DNA of 64,000 bases from Xanthomonas nasturtii (GTDB lineage: Bacteria; Pseudomonadota; Gammaproteobacteria; Xanthomonadales; Xanthomonadaceae), in assembly GCF_001660815.1 (NCBI RefSeq), contig NZ_LYMI01000001.1, positions 62,001-126,000 of the forward strand, written 5' to 3'. Position numbers and translations under genes: made by a program. Below, in pieces: positions 53,340 through 63,987 of the stretch (positions within the stretch are counted from its first letter, which is position 1; every line of letters starts with the position of its first letter). Below the pieces are notes generated by a model that worked only from the letters and a program-made list of their open reading frames with translations, ran no database searches and was not told where the DNA came from.

Positions 53340-55256
53340 ATGACCGTTTCTTTCGTTCGTCGTAGCTGCTTGCTGGGCCTGGTGCTGGCCAGCCCGGCCG
53401 CGTGGGCATTACCGACACTGCCACTGCTGTTCGCCGATGGCGCGGTGCTGCAGCGCGATCAACCGATGCCGGTGTGGGGTTGGGCGTCCCCGAATGCGGC
53501 GATCACCGTCAGCTTCGATGGCAAGCGCGCCACCACCAAGGCCGATGCGACAGGGCAATGGAAGGTCAAGCTGCCCGCGCACACAGCCGGTGGCCCCTAC
53601 ATGCTGCGTGTGCAAGGCGACGGTGGCGACGTGCAGGTGCGCGATGTGCTGGTCGGCGATGTGTGGCTGGCCAGCGGGCAATCGAATATGGAATGGCCGC
53701 TGGCCCAGGCCAGCGACGGTGCGCAGGCGGTGGCCGCGGCCAACGACCCGCAGCTGCGCCATTTCAAGGTGCCCAAGTCGTGGTCGGTGCAGCCGGAAGC
53801 ACGCCTGACCGGTGGCGAGTGGAAGGCGGCCACGCCTGCCAATGCCGGTGAATTCACGGCGGTTGGTTACTTTTTCGCCAAGGAGCTGCGTGCCAGCACC
53901 GGCGTGCCGATCGGCATCGTCAACAGCACCTGGGGCGGCAGTGCCATCGAAGCGTGGATGGATGCGGCGTCGCTGGGTTTGAATGCCGACCAGAACCAGG
54001 GTGCGATCGAGGCGATCAAGCAACGCGACGCTGCCGCGCAGGCGGCCACCGGCAAGCGCATCGCGCGCTGGCCCAAGGTCGACGGCGATATGCCGCAGTG
54101 GCGCGAAGCGACGTTCGACGACAGCGACTGGGACAGCATCCCGACCACCCAGCAATGGGAAGCCAGCGGCTATGACGGCATGGACGGCATTGCCTGGTAC
54201 CGCACCACGGTGACCCTGAGCGCGGCCGAGGCCAAGGCCGGTGTATCGCTGGGTGTGGGCCAGATCGACGACTCGGACATCACCTACGTCAACGGCCAGC
54301 AGGTGGGCAGTACCGAGAAGCAGTGGAATCTGCCGCGCGTCTACAAGGTGCCGGCCGCAGCGTTGCATGCCGGGGTCAATCACATCGCGGTGCGGGTGGA
54401 AGACCTCAGCGGCGGTGGCGGCATGCATGGCCCGGACGAGCAGCGCTTCGTGCAGACCAATGCCGGCGACAAGCGCGCACTGAGCGGGTGGAAGTTCCGT
54501 CCCGCCGCGGTGCGGGTGTCGTTGACCGACAACAAGAACCAGCTGCCCACACTGCTGTACAACCAGATGATCCACCCGCTGCAGCCGTTCCCGGTCAAGG
54601 GCGTGATCTGGTACCAGGGCGAAACCAATGCCACCGACAGCGGTGCGGTGAAGTATCGCGAGCAGTTCGCGGCGATGATCCAGCAATGGCGCGCCGAACG
54701 CGGCGACAAGCAGCTGCCGTTTTTGTGGGTGCAGCTGGCCAACTTCAAGGCCGGCGGCGACAAGGGTGAGCTCAGCCCGTGGGCGCTGTTGCGCGAGTCG
54801 CAGTCCAAGACCTTGGCACTGCCGGCGACCGGGCAGGCGGTGATCATCGATATCGGCAACCCCACCGACATTCACCCCACCAACAAGCGCGATGTCGGGC
54901 ATCGCCTGGCGCTGGCCGCGCGGCATGTGGCCTACGGCGAAGCGCTGGTCTACAGCGCGCCGCTGTTCACGCAGGCACGTTTTGACGGCGGCAAGGCGGT
55001 GTTGCGCTTCGACCTGCAGGGCAGTGCGCTGCAGGTGCGTGGTGGCGGTGCGGTGCAGGGTTTCCGCATTGCCGGCGCCGATCAGCGCTTCCATCCGGCC
55101 ACCGCGCAGATCGAAGGCGACCGCGTGACCGTGCGCAGCGATGCGGTAGCCGTACCGGTGGCGGTGCGCTACGGCTGGAGCGAGAACCCCGACGACGCCA
55201 ACCTGATCAATCGCGACGCCCTTCCCGTTTCCCCCTTCCGCACCGATACCTGGTGA
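53340..55256 (+). CDS. SGNH-type acetylesterase, CE20-like
   Basis: 638 aa. The signal peptide ends AAWA. The esterase domain has the nucleophile block [10 protein letters not shown] (Ser115), the conserved [11 protein letters not shown] and the DxxH-like DIHPTNK (Asp510, His512). A jelly-roll insertion (about residues 255-370, [13 protein letters not shown] to [10 protein letters not shown]) interrupts the fold. It resembles sialate O-acetylesterases. At this position in Xanthomonas, a xyloglucan acetylesterase founded family CE20 (from memory of published work), so removal of acetyl groups from galactosyl side chains is likely. Confidence 0.88.
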   Translation: MTVSFVRRSCLLGLVLASPAAWALPTLPLLFADGAVLQRDQPMPVWGWASPNAAITVSFDGKRATTKADATGQWKVKLPAHTAGGPYMLRVQGDGGDVQVRDVLVGDVWLASGQSNMEWPLAQASDGAQAVAAANDPQLRHFKVPKSWSVQPEARLTGGEWKAATPANAGEFTAVGYFFAKELRASTGVPIGIVNSTWGGSAIEAWMDAASLGLNADQNQGAIEAIKQRDAAAQAATGKRIARWPKVDGDMPQWREATFDDSDWDSIPTTQQWEASGYDGMDGIAWYRTTVTLSAAEAKAGVSLGVGQIDDSDITYVNGQQVGSTEKQWNLPRVYKVPAAALHAGVNHIAVRVEDLSGGGGMHGPDEQRFVQTNAGDKRALSGWKFRPAAVRVSLTDNKNQLPTLLYNQMIHPLQPFPVKGVIWYQGETNATDSGAVKYREQFAAMIQQWRAERGDKQLPFLWVQLANFKAGGDKGELSPWALLRESQSKTLALPATGQAVIIDIGNPTDIHPTNKRDVGHRLALAARHVAYGEALVYSAPLFTQARFDGGKAVLRFDLQGSALQVRGGGAVQGFRIAGADQRFHPATAQIEGDRVTVRSDAVAVPVAVRYGWSENPDDANLINRDALPVSPFRTDTW

Positions 55257-55267
55257 CACGGAGTCTT

Positions 55268-57010
55268 ATGTCCATGCATTCCCCCGTTACGCGTGTGATC
55301 CCTTCGTCCACTGCACGCCGTTGTCTGCGTCCGCTGCTGCTGTCTGCGTTGACGCTGGCACTGGCGGCCTGTCAGTCCGGCGAGCAGGACACCGCTGCAA
55401 CATCCGCCGCAACCACGCCGGCCGCCAATACCGCCGCCACGCCGGCAAGCGGCGCAACAGCGCCGGCCGCGCAGACGCCGATGCCGCAGTTCGTCAGCAA
55501 GGACGGCAAGCATGCGTTGATGGTCGACGGCGCGCCGTTTTTGATCCTCGGCGCGCAGGTCAACAATTCCAGCAACTATCCGGGCGTGATGGACAAGGTG
55601 TGGCCGGCGATCCAGGTGCTGGGCCCCAACACCGTGCAGGTGCCGATCGCCTGGGAACAGGTGGAACCGGAAGAGGGCAAGTTCGATTTCTCCTTCGTCG
55701 ACACGCTGCTTACCCAGGCGCGCGAACACAAGGTGCGCCTGGTGCTGCTGTGGTTTGCGACCTGGAAGAACAATGGCCCGGCCTATGCGCCGCTGTGGGT
55801 CAAGGCCGACAACCAGCGCTTCCCGCGTGTGATCACCCGCGAGGGCAAGGCGATCGGGTCGCTGTCGCCGCATGCGCAGGCCACCCTGGATGCCGACCGC
55901 AAGGCGTTCGTCGCCTTCATGCAGCACCTGAAAAAGGTGGACCCGCAACACACCGTGATCATGATCCAGCCGGAAAACGAGCCGGGCACCTACGGCAGCG
56001 TGCGCGACTTCTCGCCGATGGCGCAGAAGCTGTTCGACGGCCCGGTGCCGGAGGAACTGCTCAAGCGCCTGAACAAGCAGCCCGGCAGCTGGGCGCAGGT
56101 GTTCGGTGCCGATGCCGATGAATTCTTCCATGCCTGGTCGATCGGCCGTTACATCGACCAGGTGACCGAAGCCGGCAAGGCCGAATATCCGTTGCCGATG
56201 TACGTCAACGCCGCGCTGCGTGGCCCGTTCAATCCGGGCCAGCCCGGCCAGTACGCCAGCGGCGGCCCCACCGACAACGTGCTCGATGTGTGGAAGGCCG
56301 CCGGCCCGCATATCGACCTGCTGGCGCCGGACATCTACATGCCCGAATACCGCATGTACACCACGGTGCTGGAGCGCTACGCGCGGCCGGACAATGCCTT
56401 GTTCGTCGCCGAAACCGGCAACCGCCCCGAGTACGCGCGCTACCTGTTCCCGACCTTGGGCCACGACGGCATCGGCTGGTCGGCGTTCGGCATGGATTAC
56501 ACGCGCTATTCCAACTACCCGTTGGGTGCCAAGCACGTCAACGAAGAAACCCTGGCACCGTTTGCGCTGGGCTTTGATCTGGTCAAGCGCGGCATGCGCC
56601 CGTTCGCCAAGGCCGCGTCCGAAGGCAAGCTGCACGGCACCGCCGAAGAACCCGGCCAGGCCGTGCAGGAGCTCAAGCTCAACGACCGCTGGAGCGCCAC
56701 CGTCACTTACGGTGTGCCGCAGTTCTGGTTCAAGGGCGAGCCGCCGGGCAACCCCGAGCCGATCGGTGCTGCGCTGATCGCCGAGCTGGGCCCGGACGAG
56801 TTCCTGGTCACCGGCTACCACGCGCGCGTGACCCTGCACCCGGCCAGCGAAGCGACCGCCAACATGATTTACGACCGCGTCGAAGAGGGCGTTTACGAAG
56901 GCAATGACTGGAAATTCGAGCGCAACTGGAATGGCGACCAGACCGACTACGGTGTCAATTTCTCCAGCGCCCCGCAGCTGCTCAAGATCAAGCTCGCCAC
57001 CTACAAATAA
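55268..57010 (+). CDS. GH35 beta-galactosidase lipoprotein (DUF5597 type)
   Basis: 580 aa. A lipoprotein signal with lipobox LAAC is followed by an Ala/Thr-rich linker and a TIM barrel. The acid/base is Glu238 (QPENEPG) and the nucleophile Glu382 (FVAETGNR). The C-terminal part matches the DUF5597 extension of Cellvibrio-type xyloglucan galactosidases. It removes galactose from imported oligosaccharides, probably anchored facing the periplasm. GTG 55253 and ATG 55274 are alternative starts. Confidence 0.93.
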   Translation: MSMHSPVTRVIPSSTARRCLRPLLLSALTLALAACQSGEQDTAATSAATTPAANTAATPASGATAPAAQTPMPQFVSKDGKHALMVDGAPFLILGAQVNNSSNYPGVMDKVWPAIQVLGPNTVQVPIAWEQVEPEEGKFDFSFVDTLLTQAREHKVRLVLLWFATWKNNGPAYAPLWVKADNQRFPRVITREGKAIGSLSPHAQATLDADRKAFVAFMQHLKKVDPQHTVIMIQPENEPGTYGSVRDFSPMAQKLFDGPVPEELLKRLNKQPGSWAQVFGADADEFFHAWSIGRYIDQVTEAGKAEYPLPMYVNAALRGPFNPGQPGQYASGGPTDNVLDVWKAAGPHIDLLAPDIYMPEYRMYTTVLERYARPDNALFVAETGNRPEYARYLFPTLGHDGIGWSAFGMDYTRYSNYPLGAKHVNEETLAPFALGFDLVKRGMRPFAKAASEGKLHGTAEEPGQAVQELKLNDRWSATVTYGVPQFWFKGEPPGNPEPIGAALIAELGPDEFLVTGYHARVTLHPASEATANMIYDRVEEGVYEGNDWKFERNWNGDQTDYGVNFSSAPQLLKIKLATYK

Positions 57011-57079
57011 GCAGAAAAAAACAGAAACCCATGCGCTGCCGCCCCCGCGGCAGCGCCTCGCAATTCAAAGGGAGTGACC

Positions 57080-59983
57080 ATGCAAACCACCATCCGTTCC
57101 GCCGGCACCGTGCCTGCCAACCGGCGTACACCGCTGGCCCATTGCCTGGCGTTGTCGCTGGCCCTGCTGGCCAACGCCGCGCATGCGCAGGAAGTGCGCA
57201 AGGCCGCCGATGGCGTCACCGTGGTGCCGAGCGCCAAGGGCGCCGCACCGGTGCGCCTGCAGGTGGTCGATAGCGGCATCATCCGCGTCAGCGCGGACCC
57301 GGACGGCGACTTCGCCCGCAGCCCCAGCTTGATGCGCGTGCCGGTGCAGGGCGACACCGCCTTCCAGGTGGCCGAGCAGGGCGACAGCGTGCAGCTGAAG
57401 ACCGGCAAGGTCACCGCCACCGTCTCCACTGTCGATGGCCATGTCAGCTTTGCCGATGCCAATGGCAAGCCGGTGCTGGCCGAAGTGGCCGGCGGGCGCA
57501 GCTTTGCCCCGCTCAAAGTGGAAGGCAAGCAGTACCTGAGCGTGCGTCAGCGCTTCCAGTCGCCCGATGACGAAGCGCTGTACGGCTTCGGCCAGCACCA
57601 GCAGGGCTGGATGAATCAGAAGGGCCGCAACGTCGAGTTGCAGCAGAACAACATCGACATGGCGGTGCCGTACCTGGTGTCCAGCCGCAACTACGGCCTG
57701 CTGTGGGACAACAACTCCATCAGCCGCCTGGGCGACCCGCGTGGCCTGCAGCCGTTGCCGAAGACGCTGAAGTTGTATGACGCCAAGGGCAAGGCCGGTG
57801 CGCTGACCGCGCGCTACGCCATCAATGGCAAGCAGATCGTCGAGCGCCGCGAGAGCGAGGTGAACTACCAGTACATCAGCGACCTGACCAAGTACCCGAA
57901 GAAGGCGATCACCAAGGACAAGAACAGCCGCATGCAGGTCACCTGGGAGGGCGAGATCGAAGCGCTCACCGGTGGCGAGCACACCTTCTCGCTGTATTCG
58001 AGCGAATACGCCAAGTTGTATGTGGACGGCAAGCTGGTGGTCGACCGCTGGCGCCAGAACTGGAACCCGTGGAATCACGAATTCAAGCTCGATCTTGAGC
58101 CGGGCACGCGCCACACGGTCAAGGTGGAATGGGACTTGATCGACCCCAGCTACATCGCGCTGCTGCACCGCGACCCGCTGCCGGCTGCCGAGGCAAAGGA
58201 CCTGTCGCTGTGGTCCGAAGCCGGCCAGATGATCGACTATTACTTCGTGTCCGCCGATTCGTACGACCAGGCCGTGGCCGGCTATCGCGAACTCACCGGC
58301 AAGTCGGTGATGCTGCCCAAGTGGGCCTACGGCTTCTGGCAGAGCCGTGAGCGCTACAAGAGCCAGGACGAGCTGGTCGGCGCAGTGGCCGAATACCGCA
58401 AGCGCAAGCTGTCGCTGGACAACATCGTGCTCGACTGGTCGTACTGGCCCGAAAATGCCTGGGGCTCGCACGATTTCGACCCGAAGCATTTCCCGGACCC
58501 GGATGGCATGGTCAAGGCCGTGCATGACATGCACGCCCAGATCATGATTTCGATCTGGCCCAAGTTCTACCCCACCACCGCCAACTACAAGGAACTGGAC
58601 GCGGCCGGTTTCATGTTCAAGCGCAACGTGGAAGTGGGTGAGCTGGACTGGATCGGCAAGGGCTACAAGAACTCGTTCTACGACCCGTATTCGGAAAAGG
58701 CGCAGGCCATCTACTGGCGCCAGGTCAACGAAAAGCTCAACAGCAAGGGCTTCGATGCCTGGTGGATGGACGCCGACGAGCCGGACGTGCATTCCAACCT
58801 GGACATCGCCGAGCGCAAGGCACGCACCACGCCGAACGCGCTGGGCTCGTCCACCGAGTACTTCAACTCCTACCCGCTGCCGCATACGCACGGCGTGTAT
58901 GCGGGCGACCGTGCGGCCGACGACAAGCGCGTGTTCATCCTTTCGCGCAAGGGCTATGCCGGCACCCAGCGCAATGCGGTGGCGGTGTGGAGCGGCGATA
59001 TCGTCTCGCGCTGGGACGACATGCACGACCAGATTTCTGCCGGCGTGAACATGGCGCTGTCGGGCCTGCCCAACTGGACCTTCGACATCGGCGGCTTTGC
59101 GGTGGAGAAGCGCTACGAGAACCAGGACCCGGCGCATCTGCCGGAATGGCGCGAGCTCAATACGCGCTGGTTCCAGTTCGGTGCGTTCGTGCCGATCTTC
59201 CGCTCGCACGGCCAGTTCCCGTATCGCGAGATCTGGAACATCGCCCCCGAAGGCACGCCGTTCTACGACAGCATGGCCTACTACAACCGCCTGCGTTACG
59301 CGTTGCTGCCGTACATCTACAGCCTGGCCGGCGATACCTACCAGCGCGATGGCGTGATCATGCGCGGCATGATGATGGACTTCCCCAACGACGCGAAGGC
59401 GCGCGACATCAACGACCAGTACCTGTTCGGCCCGGCATTCCTGGTCGCACCGGTGACCCGCTTCGGCGCCACCTCGCGGCAGGTGTATCTGCCGGCCGGC
59501 ACCAGCTGGCTGGATTTCGCCACCGGCAAGCGCTACGAGGGCGGCCAGAGCATCGAAGCTGCCGCGCCGATCGAACGCATGCCGCTGTTCGTGCGTGCCG
59601 GCTCCATCGTGCCGACCGGCCCGGTGCAGGAGTACGTGGACCAGATCCCGGATGCGCCGCTCACCGTGGTGGTCTACACCGGTGCCGATGGCCAGTTCTC
59701 GCTGTATGAGGACGATGGCAAGGGCTACGGCTACGAGAAGGGCGAGTTCAGCCGCATTCCGCTGGCCTGGAACCAGGCCAAGGGCGAGCTGAGCATCGGC
59801 AAGCGCGAAGGCAGCTGGACCGGCATGCAGGCCGAACGCACCATCAACGTGCGCTTCGTCGATGGCCCGCGCGACGACGCCGGCGCACTTGCGCCCAAGA
59901 CCGACACCAGCATCCAGTACGACGGCAAGCCGGTCAGCGTGTTGCAGCGCAAGATTGCGTCTGGCAAAGCACGTCGTCGATGA
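57080..59983 (+). CDS. GH31 alpha-xylosidase with PA14 insert
   Basis: 967 aa. The signal peptide ends AAHAQ. An N-terminal beta-sandwich (to about residue 250) is interrupted by a PA14 module (about 270-370, TWEGEIEALTGGEHTFSLYSS to VKVEWDLID). The GH31 barrel has nucleophile Asp564 (WWMDADEP) and likely acid/base Asp640 (WSGDIVSRWDD). Cellvibrio Xyl31A has the same PA14 arrangement and acts on long xyloglucan oligosaccharides. GGGAG precedes the ATG. Confidence 0.94.
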   Translation: MQTTIRSAGTVPANRRTPLAHCLALSLALLANAAHAQEVRKAADGVTVVPSAKGAAPVRLQVVDSGIIRVSADPDGDFARSPSLMRVPVQGDTAFQVAEQGDSVQLKTGKVTATVSTVDGHVSFADANGKPVLAEVAGGRSFAPLKVEGKQYLSVRQRFQSPDDEALYGFGQHQQGWMNQKGRNVELQQNNIDMAVPYLVSSRNYGLLWDNNSISRLGDPRGLQPLPKTLKLYDAKGKAGALTARYAINGKQIVERRESEVNYQYISDLTKYPKKAITKDKNSRMQVTWEGEIEALTGGEHTFSLYSSEYAKLYVDGKLVVDRWRQNWNPWNHEFKLDLEPGTRHTVKVEWDLIDPSYIALLHRDPLPAAEAKDLSLWSEAGQMIDYYFVSADSYDQAVAGYRELTGKSVMLPKWAYGFWQSRERYKSQDELVGAVAEYRKRKLSLDNIVLDWSYWPENAWGSHDFDPKHFPDPDGMVKAVHDMHAQIMISIWPKFYPTTANYKELDAAGFMFKRNVEVGELDWIGKGYKNSFYDPYSEKAQAIYWRQVNEKLNSKGFDAWWMDADEPDVHSNLDIAERKARTTPNALGSSTEYFNSYPLPHTHGVYAGDRAADDKRVFILSRKGYAGTQRNAVAVWSGDIVSRWDDMHDQISAGVNMALSGLPNWTFDIGGFAVEKRYENQDPAHLPEWRELNTRWFQFGAFVPIFRSHGQFPYREIWNIAPEGTPFYDSMAYYNRLRYALLPYIYSLAGDTYQRDGVIMRGMMMDFPNDAKARDINDQYLFGPAFLVAPVTRFGATSRQVYLPAGTSWLDFATGKRYEGGQSIEAAAPIERMPLFVRAGSIVPTGPVQEYVDQIPDAPLTVVVYTGADGQFSLYEDDGKGYGYEKGEFSRIPLAWNQAKGELSIGKREGSWTGMQAERTINVRFVDGPRDDAGALAPKTDTSIQYDGKPVSVLQRKIASGKARRR

Positions 59984-60068
59984 TTGCAGGTTGTGGTCAG
60001 TCGATGAGCAAGCAGATGCCGGAACGCCGCAAGGCAGTCGCGGGCGGTTCCGGTGATGCAGCACGGCG

Positions 60069-62447
60069 GTGGCCGTGCTGACCCGTCGTGAACTGTGCAA
60101 GGCAACCGGGGCCGCGCTTGCGGTCCTGGGTGCCGCACCCGTGGCTGCACAGGCGGCGGGCCCTGCAAAGGCCGGCGGTTTGCCAGCGGTGGCGCCCGCC
60201 GATGCCTTGCAGCTGTGGTATCGCGAACCGGCCAGCGAATGGGTGGAGGCCTTGCCGGTGGGCAATGGCCGTCTGGGTGCGATGGTGTGGGGCGGCATCG
60301 CCCACGAGCGCCTGCAACTCAACGAAGACACCTTGTATGCAGGCGGGCCCTACGATTCCACCAACCCGGAGGGATTGGCGGCGTTGCCGCAGGTGCGCGC
60401 GCTGATCTTCGCCGGGCGCTATGCCCAGGCCGAGCAACTGGCCGATGCCAAGCTGCTCTCGCGCCCGCTCAAGCAGATGCCGTATCAACCGCTGGGCGAT
60501 CTGCTGCTGGATTTCGATCGTGCCGATGGCATCAGCGAGTACCGGCGTCAGCTCGATCTGGATACCGCCGTGGCCACCACCACGTTCCGCTCCGGCGGCG
60601 CGGTGCACACGCGCGAGGTGTTCGTCTCGGCGCAATCGCACTGCATTGTGGTGCGCTTGTCGTGCGACCGGCCACGCGCGATTTCCCTGCGCGTGGGCAT
60701 CGACAGCCCGCAAAGCGGCGAGGTCACCGCGGAGCAGGGCGGGCTGCTGTTCAGTGGCCGCAACGGCAGCTTCGCCGGCATCGAAGGCAAGCTGCGGTTT
60801 GCCTTGCGGGTATTGCCGCAGGTGAAGGGCGGCACGGTTACCGCGTTGCGCGACCGTCTGCGCATCGAAGCGGCCGATGAAGTGGTGCTGCTGCTCACCG
60901 CCGCCACCAGTTACCAACGCTTCGATGCGGTCGATGGCGAACCGCTTGCATTGACCGCAGCAAGTTTGAAAAAAGCCGCCAAGCTGGATTTCCCGGCGCT
61001 GTTGCGTGCGCATCTGGCCGATCATCAACGCCTGTTCCGGCGTGTGGCAATCGACCTGGGCAGCAGCGACGCGGCAAGCCTGCCCACCGGCGAACGCGTG
61101 CAACGCTTCGCAGGCGGCAACGATCCGGCACTGGCCGCGCTGTATCACCAATACGGCCGTTACCTGTTGATCTGCAGTTCGCGGCCCGGCACCCAGCCGG
61201 CCAACCTGCAGGGCATCTGGAACGACCTGATGCAGCCGCCGTGGGAAAGCAAGTACACCATCAACATCAACACCGAGATGAACTACTGGCCCAGCGAGGC
61301 CAACGCGCTGCACGAGTGCGTTGAACCGCTGGAATCCATGCTGTTCGATCTGGCCAAGACCGGCGCGCACACCGCAAGAGCGCTCTACGACGCGCCCGGT
61401 TGGGTGGTGCACAACAACACCGATCTGTGGCGCCAGGCCGGCCCGATCGATGGCGCCAAGTGGAGCCTGTGGCCGATGGGCGGGGTGTGGTTGCTGCAGC
61501 AGCTGTGGGACCGCTGGGATTACGGCCGCGACCGCGCCTATCTGGGCAAGATCTATCCGCTGTTCAAGGGCGCGGCGGAGTTCTTCGCTGCCACCCTGGT
61601 GCGCGACCCGCAAACGGGCGCAATGGTCACCAACCCCTCGATCTCGCCGGAAAACCAGCACCCGTTCGGCGCGGCGGTGTGTGCCGGGCCCACCATGGAT
61701 GCGCAGCTGTTGCGTGATCTGTTCGCGCAGTGCATCGCCATGAGCAAGCTGCTCGATGTGGATGCGGATTTCGCCCGGCAGCTGACCACGCTGCGCGAGC
61801 AGTTGCCGCCCAACCGCATCGGCAAGGCCGGCCAATTGCAGGAGTGGCAGCAGGATTGGGACATGCAGGCGCCGGAGATGCAGCACCGGCATGTTTCGCA
61901 TCTGTATGCCCTGCATCCGTCCAGCCAGATCAACTTGCGCGATACGCCCGAGCTGGCCGCCGCCGCCAAGCGCACGCTCGAAATCCGTGGCGACAACACC
62001 ACCGGCTGGGGCATCGGTTGGCGTTTGAACCTGTGGGCGCGGCTGGCCGATGGCGAGCATGCGTATCGCATCCTGCAATTGCTGATCTCGCCCGAGCGCA
62101 CCTACCCGAATCTGTTCGACGCGCATCCGCCGTTCCAGATCGACGGCAATTTCGGCGGCACCGCCGGCATCACCGAAATGCTGTTGCAAAGCTGGGGCGG
62201 CAGCGTGTTTTTGCTGCCCGCATTGCCCGGCGCCTGGCCGCGCGGCAGCGTGCGCGGTCTGCGTGTGCGCGGCGGTGCCAGCGTCGATCTGGAATGGGAT
62301 GGCGGTCGCTTGCAGCAGGCACGGGTGCACAGCGATCGTGGCGGGCGTTATCAACTGTCCTACGCCGGGCAGACCCTGGACCTGGAACTGGGCGCAGGCC
62401 GCACCCAGCAGGTGGGACTCAACAACAACCGATTGGTGAAGCAATGA
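60069..62447 (+). CDS. GH95 alpha-L-fucosidase
   Basis: 792 aa from GTG 60069. It is the GH95 (alpha/alpha)6 enzyme, with LWYREPASEWVEALPVGNGRLGAMVWGG, NLQGIWNDLMQPPWESKYTININTEMNYWP, the acid-bearing NPSISPENQHPFG and QIDGNFGGTAGITEM. It would remove terminal alpha-1,2-fucose from xyloglucan side chains. The N-terminus TRRELCKATGAALAVLGAAPVAA looks like a Tat signal. No Shine-Dalgarno fits the GTG, and another frame opens at 59980/60004, so the start is uncertain. It overlaps xylB by 4 bp. Confidence 0.9.
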   Translation: MAVLTRRELCKATGAALAVLGAAPVAAQAAGPAKAGGLPAVAPADALQLWYREPASEWVEALPVGNGRLGAMVWGGIAHERLQLNEDTLYAGGPYDSTNPEGLAALPQVRALIFAGRYAQAEQLADAKLLSRPLKQMPYQPLGDLLLDFDRADGISEYRRQLDLDTAVATTTFRSGGAVHTREVFVSAQSHCIVVRLSCDRPRAISLRVGIDSPQSGEVTAEQGGLLFSGRNGSFAGIEGKLRFALRVLPQVKGGTVTALRDRLRIEAADEVVLLLTAATSYQRFDAVDGEPLALTAASLKKAAKLDFPALLRAHLADHQRLFRRVAIDLGSSDAASLPTGERVQRFAGGNDPALAALYHQYGRYLLICSSRPGTQPANLQGIWNDLMQPPWESKYTININTEMNYWPSEANALHECVEPLESMLFDLAKTGAHTARALYDAPGWVVHNNTDLWRQAGPIDGAKWSLWPMGGVWLLQQLWDRWDYGRDRAYLGKIYPLFKGAAEFFAATLVRDPQTGAMVTNPSISPENQHPFGAAVCAGPTMDAQLLRDLFAQCIAMSKLLDVDADFARQLTTLREQLPPNRIGKAGQLQEWQQDWDMQAPEMQHRHVSHLYALHPSSQINLRDTPELAAAAKRTLEIRGDNTTGWGIGWRLNLWARLADGEHAYRILQLLISPERTYPNLFDAHPPFQIDGNFGGTAGITEMLLQSWGGSVFLLPALPGAWPRGSVRGLRVRGGASVDLEWDGGRLQQARVHSDRGGRYQLSYAGQTLDLELGAGRTQQVGLNNNRLVKQ

Positions 62448-63937
62448 GCTTGTACGTAGGACTGGACGTGGGCACGCAGAGCGTCAAGCTGGTGGCCTAC
62501 GACGCGCAGGACCGCGCCGTGGTCGCCACCATCGCAGCGCCGATGGAGCTGATCAGCCGCGACGACGGCACCCGCGAGCAACAGGCGCAGTGGTGGATCG
62601 ACGGCATCGTGCATTGCTTTGCGCAGCTCGATGGCGAACAGCGTGCGCGCGTGCGCGGCATTTCCGTGTCCGGCCAGCAGCACGGTTTTGTGCCGGTGGC
62701 CGCCGATGGCAGCGTCACCGCACCGGTCAAGCTGTGGTGCGACACCAGCACCGCGCTGGAATGCGACGAGATCATGGATGCGGTCGGCGGCGCGGCAGGC
62801 AGTGTCGCAACCGCCGGCAACCCGATCATGGCCGGCTACACCGCCTCCAAGTTGCCGTGGACGCGCAAGCACCGTCCCGAGGCATACGCCGCGATGACCA
62901 CGGTGATGCTGCCGCACGACTACATCAATTTCTGGCTCACCGGCGAGCGCTTTGCCGAAGTCGGCGATGCCTCCGGCACCGGCTGGCTGGATGTGCGCAC
63001 GCGCCAGTGGTCCGAGCGCATGCTCGGCGCGATGGATGCGCAGCGCGACCTGCGTGAGGCATTGCCGCCGCTGGTGGAAACCGGCGCGGTTTACCCATTA
63101 TCCGATGCCGCGGCCGAGGCACTGAACCTGCCGGCCGGCGTACGTGTCACCACCGGCGGTGGCGACAACATGATGGCTGCCATCGGCACCGGCAACGTGG
63201 TGCCGGGCCGCCTGACCATGAGCCTGGGCACCAGCGGCACCTTGTTCGCCTACGCCGATCACCCGGTGGTGGACGACGAGGCACGCTGGGCGGCGTTCTG
63301 CTCGTCCAGCGGCGGCTGGTTGCCGCTGATCTGCACGATGAATTGCACCGTCGCCACCGAAGCGGTGATGCGCATGTTCGCCATCACCCGCGACCAGACC
63401 GAAGCGATGATCGCCGACACTGCGCCGGGCGCCGACGGCCTGGTGTTGCTGCCGTTCTTCAACGGCGAGCGCACGCCCAATTTGCCCGATGCACGTGGCT
63501 GCCTGTTCGGTATGGATCTGCACAACACCACCGCTGCGCATTTCTATCGTGCCGCGATGGAAGGGGCGACCTATAGCCTGCGCAACGGCTTCGACGCCTT
63601 CGTGGCGGCCGGCCTGCAGTTCGACACCATCCTGCTCACCGGCGGCGGCAGCAAGAGCGCGCAATGGCGGCAGATGGTGGCCGACGTGTTCAACCTGCAG
63701 GTCGTGGTGCCGACCCAGCCCGAAGGTGCGGCCTTCGGTGCGGCGCTGCAGGCCCTGTGGGCCTGCGACCGCGACGATGGTGGCGATGCCGCGCTGTCGG
63801 ATGTGGTGCTGGAGCACCTGCAGGTGGACGATGCGCTTGCCGCGCAGCCCGACCCGCAGCGCGTGGCCCAGTACCAGCAGCATTACCAGACCTTTCTCAA
63901 GCATCTGCAGGTCGTCAGCCCGCTCTACGCCGGCTGA
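62444..63937 (+). CDS. xylB: Xylulokinase
   Basis: 497 aa, a full-length FGGY kinase. It phosphorylates D-xylulose to feed the pentose phosphate pathway. N-terminal YVGLDVGTQSVKLVAYD, the catalytic-Asp region TGGGDNMMAAIGTG, SLGTSGTLFAY, the MEGATYSLRNGFDAF helix and LLTGGGSKSAQWRQMVADVF are typical. The ATGA overlap with the fucosidase gene ties it to the enzyme operon. The probable xylA starts 50 bp downstream. Confidence 0.95.
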   Translation: MSLYVGLDVGTQSVKLVAYDAQDRAVVATIAAPMELISRDDGTREQQAQWWIDGIVHCFAQLDGEQRARVRGISVSGQQHGFVPVAADGSVTAPVKLWCDTSTALECDEIMDAVGGAAGSVATAGNPIMAGYTASKLPWTRKHRPEAYAAMTTVMLPHDYINFWLTGERFAEVGDASGTGWLDVRTRQWSERMLGAMDAQRDLREALPPLVETGAVYPLSDAAAEALNLPAGVRVTTGGGDNMMAAIGTGNVVPGRLTMSLGTSGTLFAYADHPVVDDEARWAAFCSSSGGWLPLICTMNCTVATEAVMRMFAITRDQTEAMIADTAPGADGLVLLPFFNGERTPNLPDARGCLFGMDLHNTTAAHFYRAAMEGATYSLRNGFDAFVAAGLQFDTILLTGGGSKSAQWRQMVADVFNLQVVVPTQPEGAAFGAALQALWACDRDDGGDAALSDVVLEHLQVDDALAAQPDPQRVAQYQQHYQTFLKHLQVVSPLYAG

Positions 63938-63987
63938 GCGACACGCCTTTTTCTACAACTCCCCCAGCAGCAAGGACATCACACCCC

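Noticed and set aside
57065..60331. 1088-codon open frame on the minus strand opposite the GH31 gene
   Set aside because: Same shadow effect; no ribosome-binding site, no family and complete overlap with a clear alpha-xylosidase gene.
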